From contig JAIXMG010000002.1 in assembly GCA_025201345.1 (NCBI GenBank), forward strand, positions 434,001 to 498,000: DNA of 64,000 bases. Reading direction: 5' to 3'. The notes beneath the pieces are model-generated. The model saw only the letters and a program-made list of their open reading frames with translations, searched no databases and had not been told where the DNA came from. Position 1 is the stretch's first letter. Each line of letters opens with the position of its first letter. Below, piece after piece: positions 44,212-54,224 of this stretch. The position numbers and the translations under genes were made by a program. This DNA comes from Thamnidium elegans (lineage: Eukaryota; Mucoromycota; Mucoromycetes; Mucorales; Mucoraceae).

Positions 44212-44476
44212 TAATACAACTTACAATCCGGTTTAATGCAGCTTTTTTGGATCCTTTATTACGAATAGCCACAGACAGTAAATGGCTAGTTGTCCAACTA
44301 GCTTTCGCAATCTAACGTAAAAAAGAAGTACGTTTTTTTTTATGTATATTTGCTTCCTTACCATTACTGACTTTTCCATTTCTTCATAAACGTTTAAAGC
44401 CAATTCCGCATTGATATGTTGGTAAACTTCTTTTTTTCTTTGATAAATAAACAAGTTGTGTCATCCAATTGGTCAT
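44072..44476 (-). CDS. Small multi-exon gene of unknown function (possibly damaged)
   Basis: Proposed exons: 44362-44476, 44225-44311, 44072-44128. Exon 2 (IAKASWTTSHLLSVAIRNKG and SKKAALNRI) has good splice sites on both sides and keeps frame with the end of exon 1 (HINAELALNVYEEMEKSVM) and with exon 3 (VEEDDLDI). Exon 1 needs a one-base change in an A-rich run near 44430 to join the ATG at 44476 (MTNWMTQLVYLSKK), so either the start is elsewhere or the copy is frameshifted. Intron 2 contains an A34/T34 run (44174-44207). No family recognised. Confidence 0.4.
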
Positions 44477-44981
44477 TTCGCCTTCGACAGCTTTCAATCA
44501 AGACATGTTCAAAAATTCCGGCAAGATAAACGATTTGTAGTAGTAGTGATTTGCAATTTATCACGAGATAGGCTTATTATAAAAAATGCAGTGTACGTAC
44601 AATAAAATAGAATTACACCTTTATTATTTACCACATTTTATAGAATTAGTAGTGGGGTCTTTTTTTTTATTGTTGTAATTAACGGTCGTAGTATTCATTT
44701 ATAAAAGTAAAATAGTTATAGAGAATATTTAAAGTAATTGAATAGAATGAAGCTTGAAAAAAAAGCTTGATTTAGATAGTCTTTTTATTAAGTGAAACAT
44801 TAAATAACGATATGCGAAATGGTACATAAAAAAAAAGTATTCAGTGATAAATTAAGCGCTAGCGCTTCATCAAGTGTTGAAATGGTTTTTTTTTAAAAAC
44901 ATATTTTTTTGTCAAAAAAAAAGCTAGCGCTAGTGCTTCCTCAAGCATTCCAGTGCTTAAGATTTAGCGCTTCTTCTCGCC
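44477..44981. other. Upstream region of the recombinase-like pseudogene, with palindromic repeats
   Basis: The last 130 bp contain the 14-bp perfect palindrome AAGCGCTAGCGCTT (about 44854-44867), a near-copy AAGCTAGCGCTAGTGCTT followed by CCTCAAG at about 44921-44945, and a third weaker TTTAGCGCTTC at about 44963. The first two are also direct repeats about 70 bp apart, each followed by a CATCAAG/CCTCAAG block. The remainder is AT-rich without features. Confidence 0.55.
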
Positions 44982-46563
44982 ATGGTGGACATGGACAATA
45001 TTGAAATCTGCTACTCCGATGACCCCAACGAGCCAATGCTCTTGTGCGAACTAAATATAAACTGCAATCCGATCAAATATAAGACATATGTCAGCAAAGA
45101 TGTGCTTTCGTCTCAGACTGAACATGAAGAAATACATGAAGATAAGATTCTTCTCAGTAAAGTTTACAAAAAAACATTTGATATATATATATGTGTTAAT
45201 ATTTATAACCTTGTCTCTTTCATATAGCAAATGAACAACATATAGTTCAATTCTTAAATACTTGTTTTCTTCCATACAACCCAAACGGCGACGAGGTTTA
45301 CGAAGAAAAAAGTCTCGCAACTGGTGATATTTTTTGGTTAATTCTTGGTACACCACTATTTACACTAACAGGTACTTTACATGTAAAAACTACTTTTTAA
45401 TATCGTGAGAAAGGAAATTGTAATATAAATATCAAGATTATTAAATAAACCCTTTTTATCATAGTTGAATAAGCCTCGTTTTATCATAGTTAAATAAACC
45501 CCTTTTTATCATGATTAAAATCGCATATTTATTCCATCCTTTTCCTTTCCTTTTTTTTAAACAATGAATTCATATACAAGCAATTACCTTTTACATTATC
45601 AAATGTCTAAATATTTCCTTATGGTATGGTGATGTCGATGCAGGAATTTCGCTAAATTGGCACTGGTGGTGTAAATGGTGGTGTGCCAAGAATTAACCAT
45701 ATTTTTTCAGTATTATGGCAATACACTGAACGTCATTCAGGAGCTGGTGTTCAACTAAAAAAGTAGATTTTTTAGCCTGTAAACCTAAAAGAAAACGTAC
45801 TATAAATAACTCTACGATCTCTACTAGACCATTATATGTAATAAAAAAGGATTTCTATAGTAAGATATGATAGATATTTGATAAGAAAATCCAAGGTATT
45901 AATTTTCGAAAAAAAAACTATAGGAAAAATCGCAGAAAGAATAGTCTTTCTAGCAAATAACTACCAAAAAGAAATAAAAACATTAAAAGAACAAGGCTTT
46001 ACAATAATAGGCTATGCTAGAACAAGACTATTAAATCTCATGTGTAAACGTTTGACTGAGAGATCACTAGTTGATCGTATTTACATTTCTTGTGAATCGC
46101 AAGCCAACGACAAGTTAGTGAAAAGATATTTGAAACAGAAAGGTAGTAAGTATAAAAATATTAATGCAGAAGGAAACACTCAAGGTAAGCAAATCAGTGA
46201 TACATTGTATATTTCCAAATTAATAGATTACTTATTTCGACTATGCAGATATGATGGAATATATAACTATCACTGAGAAAGTATGTTTGGTAGTGTTACA
46301 TTATACTGGTTTATCAACAAACAGTAGTGATTTGTATGAATTCTTAAAGTAAGCGAATAGTTCTGAATCTATATGAAAGCAGGATAACTCATTAGCTATT
46401 TATTTTTACAATAGGCATCATCCAAATCTAGAAATAATAATAGTAGACAGGATAGTTGTTGAAAATGATGTATTGTCTTATAAAAGGAGCCAGTTATTAG
46501 ATGAACCTAATTCTTTAAAAAAAGTTTGATTGTAGGAGCAAACCTGTTCAGCGCTCAAAATAA
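44982..46563 (+). pseudogene. Serine-recombinase-like family gene, interrupted by a MITE
   Basis: Exon 1 (44982-45159) starts MVDMDNIEICYSDDPNEPML; a 67-nt intron ends at 45226, and exon 2 runs NEQHIVQFLNTCFLPYNP to ATGDI, where a MITE is inserted. After it the frame resumes (SVLWQYTERHSGAGVQ). Later pieces change frame near 45767, 45868, 46235 and 46516: FLACKPKRKR, LIFEKKTIGKIAERIVFLAN, GFTIIGYARTRLLNLMC, TEKVCLVVLHYTGLSTNSSD, HHPNLEIIIVDRIVVENDV and KKFDCRSKPVQRSK-stop. IIGYAR resembles the start of serine recombinases (IGYARVS), but the segment after it appears deleted, so the catalytic Ser is absent. The family is recurrent in Mucoromycota; the recombinase assignment is inference. Confidence 0.6.
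45336..45698 (+). mobile_element. Full-length Mutator-type MITE, copy B, with 9-bp target duplication
   Basis: 363 bp with about 30-bp terminal inverted repeats (GGTTAATTCTTGGTACACCA at the left; GGTTAATTCTTGGCACACCA read from the right). The flanks are ATATTTTTT on both sides (45327-45335 and 45699-45707), a perfect 9-bp target-site duplication. Removing the element plus one duplication joins the host coding sequence in frame (GDIFSVLWQY). Nine-bp duplications with long TIRs point to the Mutator/MULE superfamily. There is no coding capacity. Confidence 0.9.
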
Positions 46564-46904
46564 AAAGTTTATTTTTTTCCTGCCGTCATCACTGTATAAG
46601 AAAAATTGGCTTATAGAAGAATATATGAACTAGGTGTAGGATAAATATATATCTAGAAAATATAAACGAGAAGCAATCCAAGCACAAGTTTTTTTTTTTT
46701 TTTTTTTTTTTTTTTTGGTGTTTATTCCAAGTGTTAATATAATAGACATCCGAAATACATCATAAATAGTATAAAAGAACAAGAAAATTTTCCGCTGAAC
46801 GTGTAAATAGACCGAGATTTATTTAAGAAAAGTGTCATTGTAAGAAAAGTAATATTTGGTAAAAAAAATATTCGTTACAAAGCAAAATGGTTTATATTAC
46901 AGTT
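46564..46904. other. Intergenic AT-rich region with a T28 run
   Basis: It lies between the convergent recombinase-like pseudogene and the Hsp70-like gene. It includes T28 at 46689-46716 and, at 46747-46787, a 41-nt segment repeated near 5721-5762. No gene seen. Confidence 0.45.
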
Positions 46905-49900
46905 TTAAAACCTAGTAAGAGTCAATGGTTCGCCTGTTTCGATTACGTCTGTAAATCCTTCATCTCTGTTACCTGCGCCGACTACTTTTATGAAAAACTG
47001 GAGAGAGGAGCTATAAGATATATAACTTATAGAAACCATTACAGGTACGTATACATCTCCTCTTTCAAAAACCGAGGGAATATCTACGAATGTGGTATCA
47101 ACAAGTTTGAAAAAGTTGTTCTTTTCTAAATAATTCATCGTTTTAAGTCTGTAGAGATCTAAAAAATGAAAATGAGCATTAGTTATACATTAACATGTCA
47201 CTATTCTGGACTATTACATATTCCAAAATAAGTAGAGCGACTAATCTTTTTGTTCTCCAAATAAAATATTCTATTTGAAGGAACATTATTTATTATTTCC
47301 CCTTTGTTTAAAAGGGGGAAGCCAGTATCACTGCTGCATTCAATAGTGTTTGTATCTGTTATTTTAGCTTTATATCGAGGATACCTTTCGCCGCTTCTAT
47401 CTCGAGTTATACGAGCAATATAATTTTCACTACACACTTGTTGTAAAGTACCAATTTTGAAACTTTTATAGCATAATGGTCGCTGTGCGATAACTGGCCG
47501 TAATAGTTGGCTAAATAGCTCGGGTACGAGAAAACAAGATGTATCAATTCCTAGTTCTAAATTAAAATCGTCAGCTTCCTCTTCCAATATCCTTGCAAAT
47601 GCGTATTGTAATTGTGGATTATTGTTGAAGCGTATAAAGCTAAACATATAATCGATATTTATATAGTTTCCAAAAAGTTCCTTATTTAACAAAGAGGCAG
47701 ATAAAGTATTGGCAACATCTTGTAAGACTGGAGTGAAAGAAACGTCTACAATATCAGCGGCTGTCAAACGGACTTTGCAGTTACAGGAACTATTTAACTT
47801 TACAGTATTCGTATCATCGGTGTTTTGCGTGCCTGGATTATTTCGAAGGACCTATATATTCGAGCGTCTAACAGTCAGTAAAATAAATATAGATTATTTT
47901 TTACAATTCTTACATTGTCTGAAATATAACCCTTAAGATTCATAAAGAAATCTGTCTTGGTCTTTGATGAGAATAGGCCTGGAATTTTGTTATTATCGCT
48001 TGTATTATGCATTTCGCATAGCTCGATTAAACTACTATCTTGTACGAGATTGTGCCACATACTAGCGCACAGAGAATTGTATATATTCGGAATAGCTACT
48101 ATCTCATCCTGCACAATGATGGTCTCCTGTTCTTTTTCTTCTGAGCCGGAAGCTGTCACCACTTGATGTAATGACAACTGTACATGATATTCATGTACTT
48201 GACATAATAAAAAATAAGACTTGAGCGCAAATTCTAGCTTTAGAGACTTTTGAATAGCAGGTAAAATCCCTTCTCCTTGAGTAGTGATTCGTAGTTTTTT
48301 AGAATCGTTGTTCTTTGGTACTAATCCGCTCGCAAATATAAAATCTCGAAGATTGTCTTTGGTTCCAATAGTATTGTTTAATAGCATAGCTTCAATAGAA
48401 ATGGCATACCCAATTTTCATATCCATACTATCAGATATTAACTGGTCCGGTAACTTGTACAATATCTCTTCTTTAATATAGATTATGTACATCAATATAA
48501 ATGCCTTGATATATTTTGACTTGTTTGTTGATATTAATGCTTCCCCAGTAGAAAGGTCCTCGGTCAATATAGCTTTCATTTTAAATAAAAGATCCTTTTT
48601 TATAGATAAACCGTCGTCAGCAGTAAAATCATTCAAGTCACCTAACAAGTATCTCTCGGCAAATGGAATGAATCTAGATAGTATTTAATACATATAATTT
48701 ATAACGTCATGGTATGTTACTAGTCTTACTGCTCTTTAACATTTAATATCGTCGTATTTGAAAACGTATAAAAATTCCCCAAAGGAGGCAAACTATAATT
48801 AGGTTAGCTTTTGCACAGTAAAGTTAATATATATACTTTACTACTTGTTTGCTATAAAATCATTGTGGTTGAATATCTGTTGGATTGGTCCGTCTTCATC
48901 TAAAAGCAAATAGGTAAATAATGTGGACTCGAGTGAAATATCTATTTATATAAACGTTAGTTGATGCCTAATAATACACAGCATTTTTGTATACCTAAGT
49001 TGACTATAGCGTCTGGTTTGGAGTTTAGAAATACGGATGAAGAGGTGGCTGAATATTCTGATGAGATTATACGTGGCTTACAGTATATATCCGAGTATTT
49101 AATAGCTTCAAAGATACATATACCAATCCCTTTAAAGATAAATTCTGTAATGGCATTTGCCATTGGATTTTTTGTAGGTATTGCAACCACATAATTTAAA
49201 GAGCGTCTATTATACTCCAATATGTACTCTAGCCATGTAATCGCATTTTTAGCTGCGTTGTCCCAGACACTGTATCCATCCTTAAGTAAAAAAAACTTGT
49301 AACTCTTTGTAAAGTTATTAAAAACTATATCTTTCATGTCGCCGAAGAGAAGTGTACCAATTTCAACGCATATAATAGAAGGGCAAAGTGATTGTATAAA
49401 TTTTTTCTGGCTTTCACTCAGCATCCAGCTCTTTTTACATGCTATCCAAGATTCAGTTTCTTCATCCTATCAACATAAGTGGTTAATAGTTTTAATAATT
49501 ATATCGGGTCATAATTACCAATGAAGGTAAAGCCCAACGATTCATTTCTTCTACTATGGCTTCGATAATCTGATCTTGATCAATAGGGAACAGCTTGGAT
49601 CCTAAAAACCGTCTTAACGATTTTATAATGCCGCCGTCATCTGTAGCCACAGGGAATAAATTGGCTCTTATAAATTCTTTTATACGGCCTTCGACATCAT
49701 CAGTGGTAACAGAGACTGAGATTGACTTCATAACTTTCGGAAATAATTTTGCATTTGGAAGGTTGAATAGAGTGTTTGTAGTTTGAATCAAATCAAATTT
49801 TATTTCGGCTTTTTCCTCTTCAGGGTAAATTCTGCACAAGATCGTATTTTGTCCTCTTTCGAAAGAATAGTTGTAACATATGGATTCAATTTCTGAGAAA

Positions 49901-50401
49901 AATAAAAGTCTACCTTTGTGATCTTCATTTGATATCAAACCGGATTGAACAAAAATTGGTCGAATAATATCATCTCTAATTTCCTCTTCCCATTCGGAAG
50001 GAACAACAAATGCGTAATGAAATAAACTAAAACTTTCTATTTCTAATTCCTTTTTTTTTACAAAATTCTTTACCGCTAGGGATAAATAATCAGAAACTGC
50101 CTTCATCAAAAATTTATCCTTTTCGTCCCAATCTGCCTTTTTCTTTCTAAACAAGTTATACAACTTATCCCGAAAATTGTCAATTACTATGTTATCTTCG
50201 CCTTCTTTTTCGCAGTCTCCACCCAAAGCTTTAACATCTGTTCTTTGCTTATTGTACGAGATAGAAGAACCGAGTCTATAGATAGATGAATATATATATA
50301 CGCTACGTCCCGCTATATTGGCTTTAATTTACTTACGATACTGCTGTACTGAAATTAAATTTAAATTTAAAATGTCTGTTTGAAGTAAAAAAAATAGACA
50401 T
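46905..50401 (-). CDS. Hsp70/actin-fold-like family protein, eight exons, function unknown
   Basis: Proposed exons: 50337-50401, 49519-50275, 48995-49466, 48842-48941, 48730-48792, 47914-48673, 47218-47851, 46905-47158 (1,034 aa). All eight exons join without a stop, which argues for a working gene. FHYAFVVPSEWEEEIRDDII followed by GRLLFFSEIESICYNY resembles the middle of Hsp70/HSPA12-type ATPase domains (VVPxxW...RLLxxxExE). Later parts include LPPLGNFYTFSNTTILNVKE, FIPFAERYLLGDLNDF and SSCNCKVRLTAADIVDVSF. The usual N-terminal phosphate loop (GIDFGTT) is not found. The first exon (MSIFFTSNRHFKFKFNFSTA) is tentative, so an upstream exon may be missing. A recurrent Mucoromycota family; chaperone function is only an inference from fold. 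Confidence 0.62.
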
Positions 50402-51378
50402 TGTAACATCCGTTTTTCCAATATCTGAGCAATAATAATACTTTTTTTTTTAATTAAAATATATCTATTTTTTGTACATATACCTACGCATAAGTACACA
50501 ATGTGTGTGTTGGTGAAGGTCATACACATTCTCCATAGTTATATGGGGGAATTTTTTACGTTGAACTGGAAAGAAAAGTGAAAAGTTGAGAAAAACAAAC
50601 TTCTATTAAGCAAATAAAGAGGGACTGCCGCCGCTTGTGTTACATTGACTGTTCAAACGCGCAATAGTTAACACAAACCGGAATCTTCCCAGGTACAAAC
50701 AAAATCGTATCATCATACGAATACATATATGTAACATACAATAGTTTATTATTTTTATTTTTTTTAAAAAAAATGGAGAGCCTCATACTCGATAGAAAAA
50801 CGACTGTTGTTTAATAAGGAGAATCATTAATGATTCTCGTATATAATCATCTCGTCACATAACATAGTTACTTCCAAAAAAAGGGCATATTTCTCGGCTC
50901 TATTGAAATTGGATTCCACCCCTTAAATCGAATAGTGGTAATAGTGGTGTTAAAGCAGGAGGACCGAAGACGTCCTGGAGAAATCCGCCCTTAAATAGAG
51001 CCGCTACTGCGTCATTCAATTCAAAAAGCTTTTTCTGCTGAATTTCCTATTTGAGCAGGGATTTTTTAGCACCATCTTTTTAACTGCACTAATTAATATC
51101 ATCATACCTATCGCCGTCAAACTTTCCCGTTACTGCTTCCAAAAAATAACATCTCCTTGTATCAATACTCTTAAAAACAGTAACCATAATAACCAATCAA
51201 TGCAGATCCCTCTTCAAAAGAAAGTGGCTTGGTTACGTTTTCCCTTTTGCTTTTTCAAAACACCGCCTTCGCTTTTATAATTAGGACTGGTTTTTTTTTT
51301 TTTTTTGATAAAGCAAAAAAAAAAATTCTTGAATATTCCCTTTGGTTCTTTTTACTTTCTTTCTTTATATAAAAAAAG
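50402..51378. other. Intergenic region between divergent Hsp70-like and RRN3 genes
   Basis: Holds both promoters and the self-complementary segment described separately at 50895-51003. A CT/T-rich tract precedes the RRN3 start. No protein gene seen. Confidence 0.45.
50895..51003. ncRNA. Candidate structured RNA or cruciform (strand undecided)
   Basis: A perfect 10-bp outer pairing, CGGCTCTATT (50895-50904) with AATAGAGCCG (50994-51003), encloses further pairings: GGATT (50911-50915) with AATCC, CCAC with GTGG, and AGGAC/GTCCT around a 7-nt loop (about 50959-50975). Four nested stems in 109 nt of otherwise AT-rich spacer, with locally higher GC, are unlikely by chance. No known RNA family was recognised. 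Confidence 0.3.
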
Positions 51379-54074
51379 ATGCCTGTCCGATCGCCTACCA
51401 TGAATTCAACTGTAGATCAAGCCATGATACAAGACTCACCTTTGTTAAAAGCCAACAATACCGTGTTGGCCGAAGCAGAGGAGACCAACGAAAACGTCAG
51501 TAAAGAAAAGTTAACCAATATGAAACTTATGATGAAGACATTTGTTTTAGGAGCTCTTCGAGAAAAAGAACAGGTAAACTATTTTATTTCTTGCTAAAAG
51601 AAAAAATAAGTTCTCTTTTTTTTTGTTTTGCTAGTTTTACTGTGGTTCAACTGTTTTTGGCTCTTTTTTTTCTTTTTTTTATGGCAATTTTTTTTTCTTT
51701 TATATGATTCTGTAATACTTCTGGTTTGCAGGAAAAAAAAAAGAAAAAAAAAAAACCAACTACTGCGGCATGTCCCCGTATTTTTTTAGAATACGTTCGG
51801 GTAATTGCTTATTTAGCTTTTAACGGGTCCAAAAAGTATATTGTTTCCATATTTTGTGTTTTTTTTTCCTTTTGCTGAAAAAAAAAAGAAGGGCGAAAAA
51901 AGGATTTTTTTTCTTTATTCAAGTTATGAAAAAGAGAAAAAAAAAAGATGATAGAATCGTTTTTATATATGGGAAGAAGAAAAATATGTTTACATTATTA
52001 GTAGTTGGAATTTCTTTTTTATTAAAAGTAAAAAAAAACTAAAAAAAATGGCCTCTCTTTTTGTTATTGTTGTTGTCAATGAAAGATTAGTCAATGGCTT
52101 CTAACAGTTTCCCAGAAAAACTATGACCTTTTCTTTCTTTCTTTTTTTTTTTAAAAAAAAAAATCTCTTTTTTTCCCTTTCTTTTCCCTTTCTTTTCCCT
52201 TTCTCCTAAAACAAAGATCATAGTTCTAACCAACTTCTTTATATTAGGGTAACAACTCACGCTATAACGAATTAGTAGAGATATTATCAAAGGACCCTGC
52301 TAGCCCTGACGCACCGTCAACATTAAAATTATACACATGGATTGTAGTTTTATCTCAATGTGTTTCTCTTCTGGATAAATCATGCGCCACGCTCGTAGAA
52401 GCTGCTTTACAAATTGATTGGAGTTTCCGTAACAGATCATTTGTCAATTCATACATCGATTTCTTAGAAAACCTTGTTTCTGCACATGCATTTTACGTTG
52501 TACCTATTCTCAATTCGATCGTACAAGGGTTCAGATATCGTAAGTTGTTTAAACCGCTTATATAAATCATTCTGTTACTAACAAAAAAAAAAGGTCTCCA
52601 TGTTCCCGAAGATACTACAATCACACGTAGTATATCATATGAACGTTGTCACGAAGTCCTCCAGTGCATTCTCCAATTAATCCCAACCGGTGCCAACTCA
52701 CTCTTTGTCAGTCTCGTCCGATTTATGCCCCATAAGCGATTCAACACTGCCGAACAAGCAGCATACATTAAAAACATCCTCTACGTATCCGAATACGTCC
52801 CTGTTTTACGCAAACAAATCTTGGGTATTGTCATTGACCAGATGGTCCAAATTGACGCGCAAATCCAAATTGAACTGGACGAAATGGACGAAGATATTGA
52901 ATTTGACGTATACGACATGAACTTTGATAAAGATTATGATTCTGAGAATAGTGACGACGAAGAAGAAGAGGATGAAGACGAAGATGCCGAAATTTCAGAT
53001 GATGCCAGTATCGATTCGCAAGTCTCTCATATCGACGCAGATCGTAAAGACTCTATTAATCAAATCAAGTATATGGTACGTAAATTAGACGCCATGATGA
53101 ACTTATCGTTCCAGTATTTTGCTAAATGTGCCCAACACGCTACTGTCGACGTTCAAAACGAAATATTTTATGCTTTGGTAGATATCTTTGATCGTGCTGT
53201 ACTCAAAACCTTAAAATCTCGTTACACTCAATTTCTTTTATTCTATTTCTGTTCTTTAAATGTCAATGTCTACAGTGAGCACTTTTTAGAGCACTTGGTC
53301 CAACATATTACAGATCCCATGAAACCCAATGTTACTCGTGTAGCCGCTGCTGCCTATATCTCTTCTTACGTCGCCAGAGCTAAATTCTTAGAACCAAGTA
53401 CGATCCAACGTGTCATCTTAACATTATCCGTCTGGTGTGATTCTTACTTGGAACAATACGAACCTAGTTTAAAGAGTTTAGACTGTACAAAGCACGATGT
53501 CTTTTACGCCGTGATCCAAGCCACCATGTATATCTTTTGTTTCCGCTGGAGAGACCTTGTCGTCGACAACGAACTCGAAATGGACGACGATTTGGAAGAA
53601 GACATGTATGCCGAAGAGCACCGTCACTTAACGCAACCCGAATCCGGTTTTGGAAATGGCGCTACTCGTACATGGTGTGTGGGCTTACGCAACTTGCCTC
53701 GTTTAGTGATGAGTAAATTCAATCCGCTCAAGTTATGCGCCCCTGCGGTCGTCCGCCAGTTTGCCAAACTCGCCCGCAATACTCATTTTATGTACGTATA
53801 CCCTGTCTTAGAAAAGAACCGTGAAATATTTGTACCCGGATTAGGCGGGTCCAATTTATTACAGACCGTGCAAACCTTCTTCCCGTTCGATCCTTACAAG
53901 TTGGAAGGAAGCCGTGTGTTTGTGGATAGTATTTATTTCGAGTGGATTGCAGAAGATGATGAAGATGATGAGGATAGCGATGAGGAAGACGAAGATGAAA
54001 CTGAGGATGAAGACGTGGCTTCGGGCATGATGGCTATGAGTATCAGTCCAAGTCCTATTCATTACTTGCATTAA
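51379..54074 (+). CDS. RRN3: RNA polymerase I transcription initiation factor Rrn3 (TIF-IA)
   Basis: Three exons: 51379-51573, 52248-52539, 52594-54074 (655 aa; yeast Rrn3 is 627). Rrn3 bridges Pol I to core factor at the rDNA promoter and is the growth-controlled step of rRNA synthesis. Typical HEAT-like segments are visible: LYTWIVVLSQCVSLLDKSC, FLENLVSAHAFYVVPILNS, LIPTGANSLFVSLVRFMPHK, HPFLEHLVQHITD-like and RVAAAAYISSYVARAKF. Two acidic tracts (about residues 250-280 and near the C-terminus) are expected for the family. Intron 1 is 674 nt, roughly ten times the local norm, and consists largely of A- and T-rich runs. Confidence 0.94.
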
Positions 54075-54224
54075 AACCCTCACTCAACAAAAAAGTCATA
54101 TATCATGTTACATAGTTATTCTTACCCTTTCATCCCCCCCCCCAACCCCAAAAACACATATGTATATCAAAAAAGAAAAAGCACAAAAAAAATAAAAATA
54201 GAACATGTTTTTTTAAAATGAATT

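Noticed and set aside
28306..46563. RuvC-like relic and serine-recombinase-like relic as one IS607-type two-gene element
   Set aside because: They are about 16 kb apart with housekeeping genes between and no shared ends, so they are not a single element in this window.
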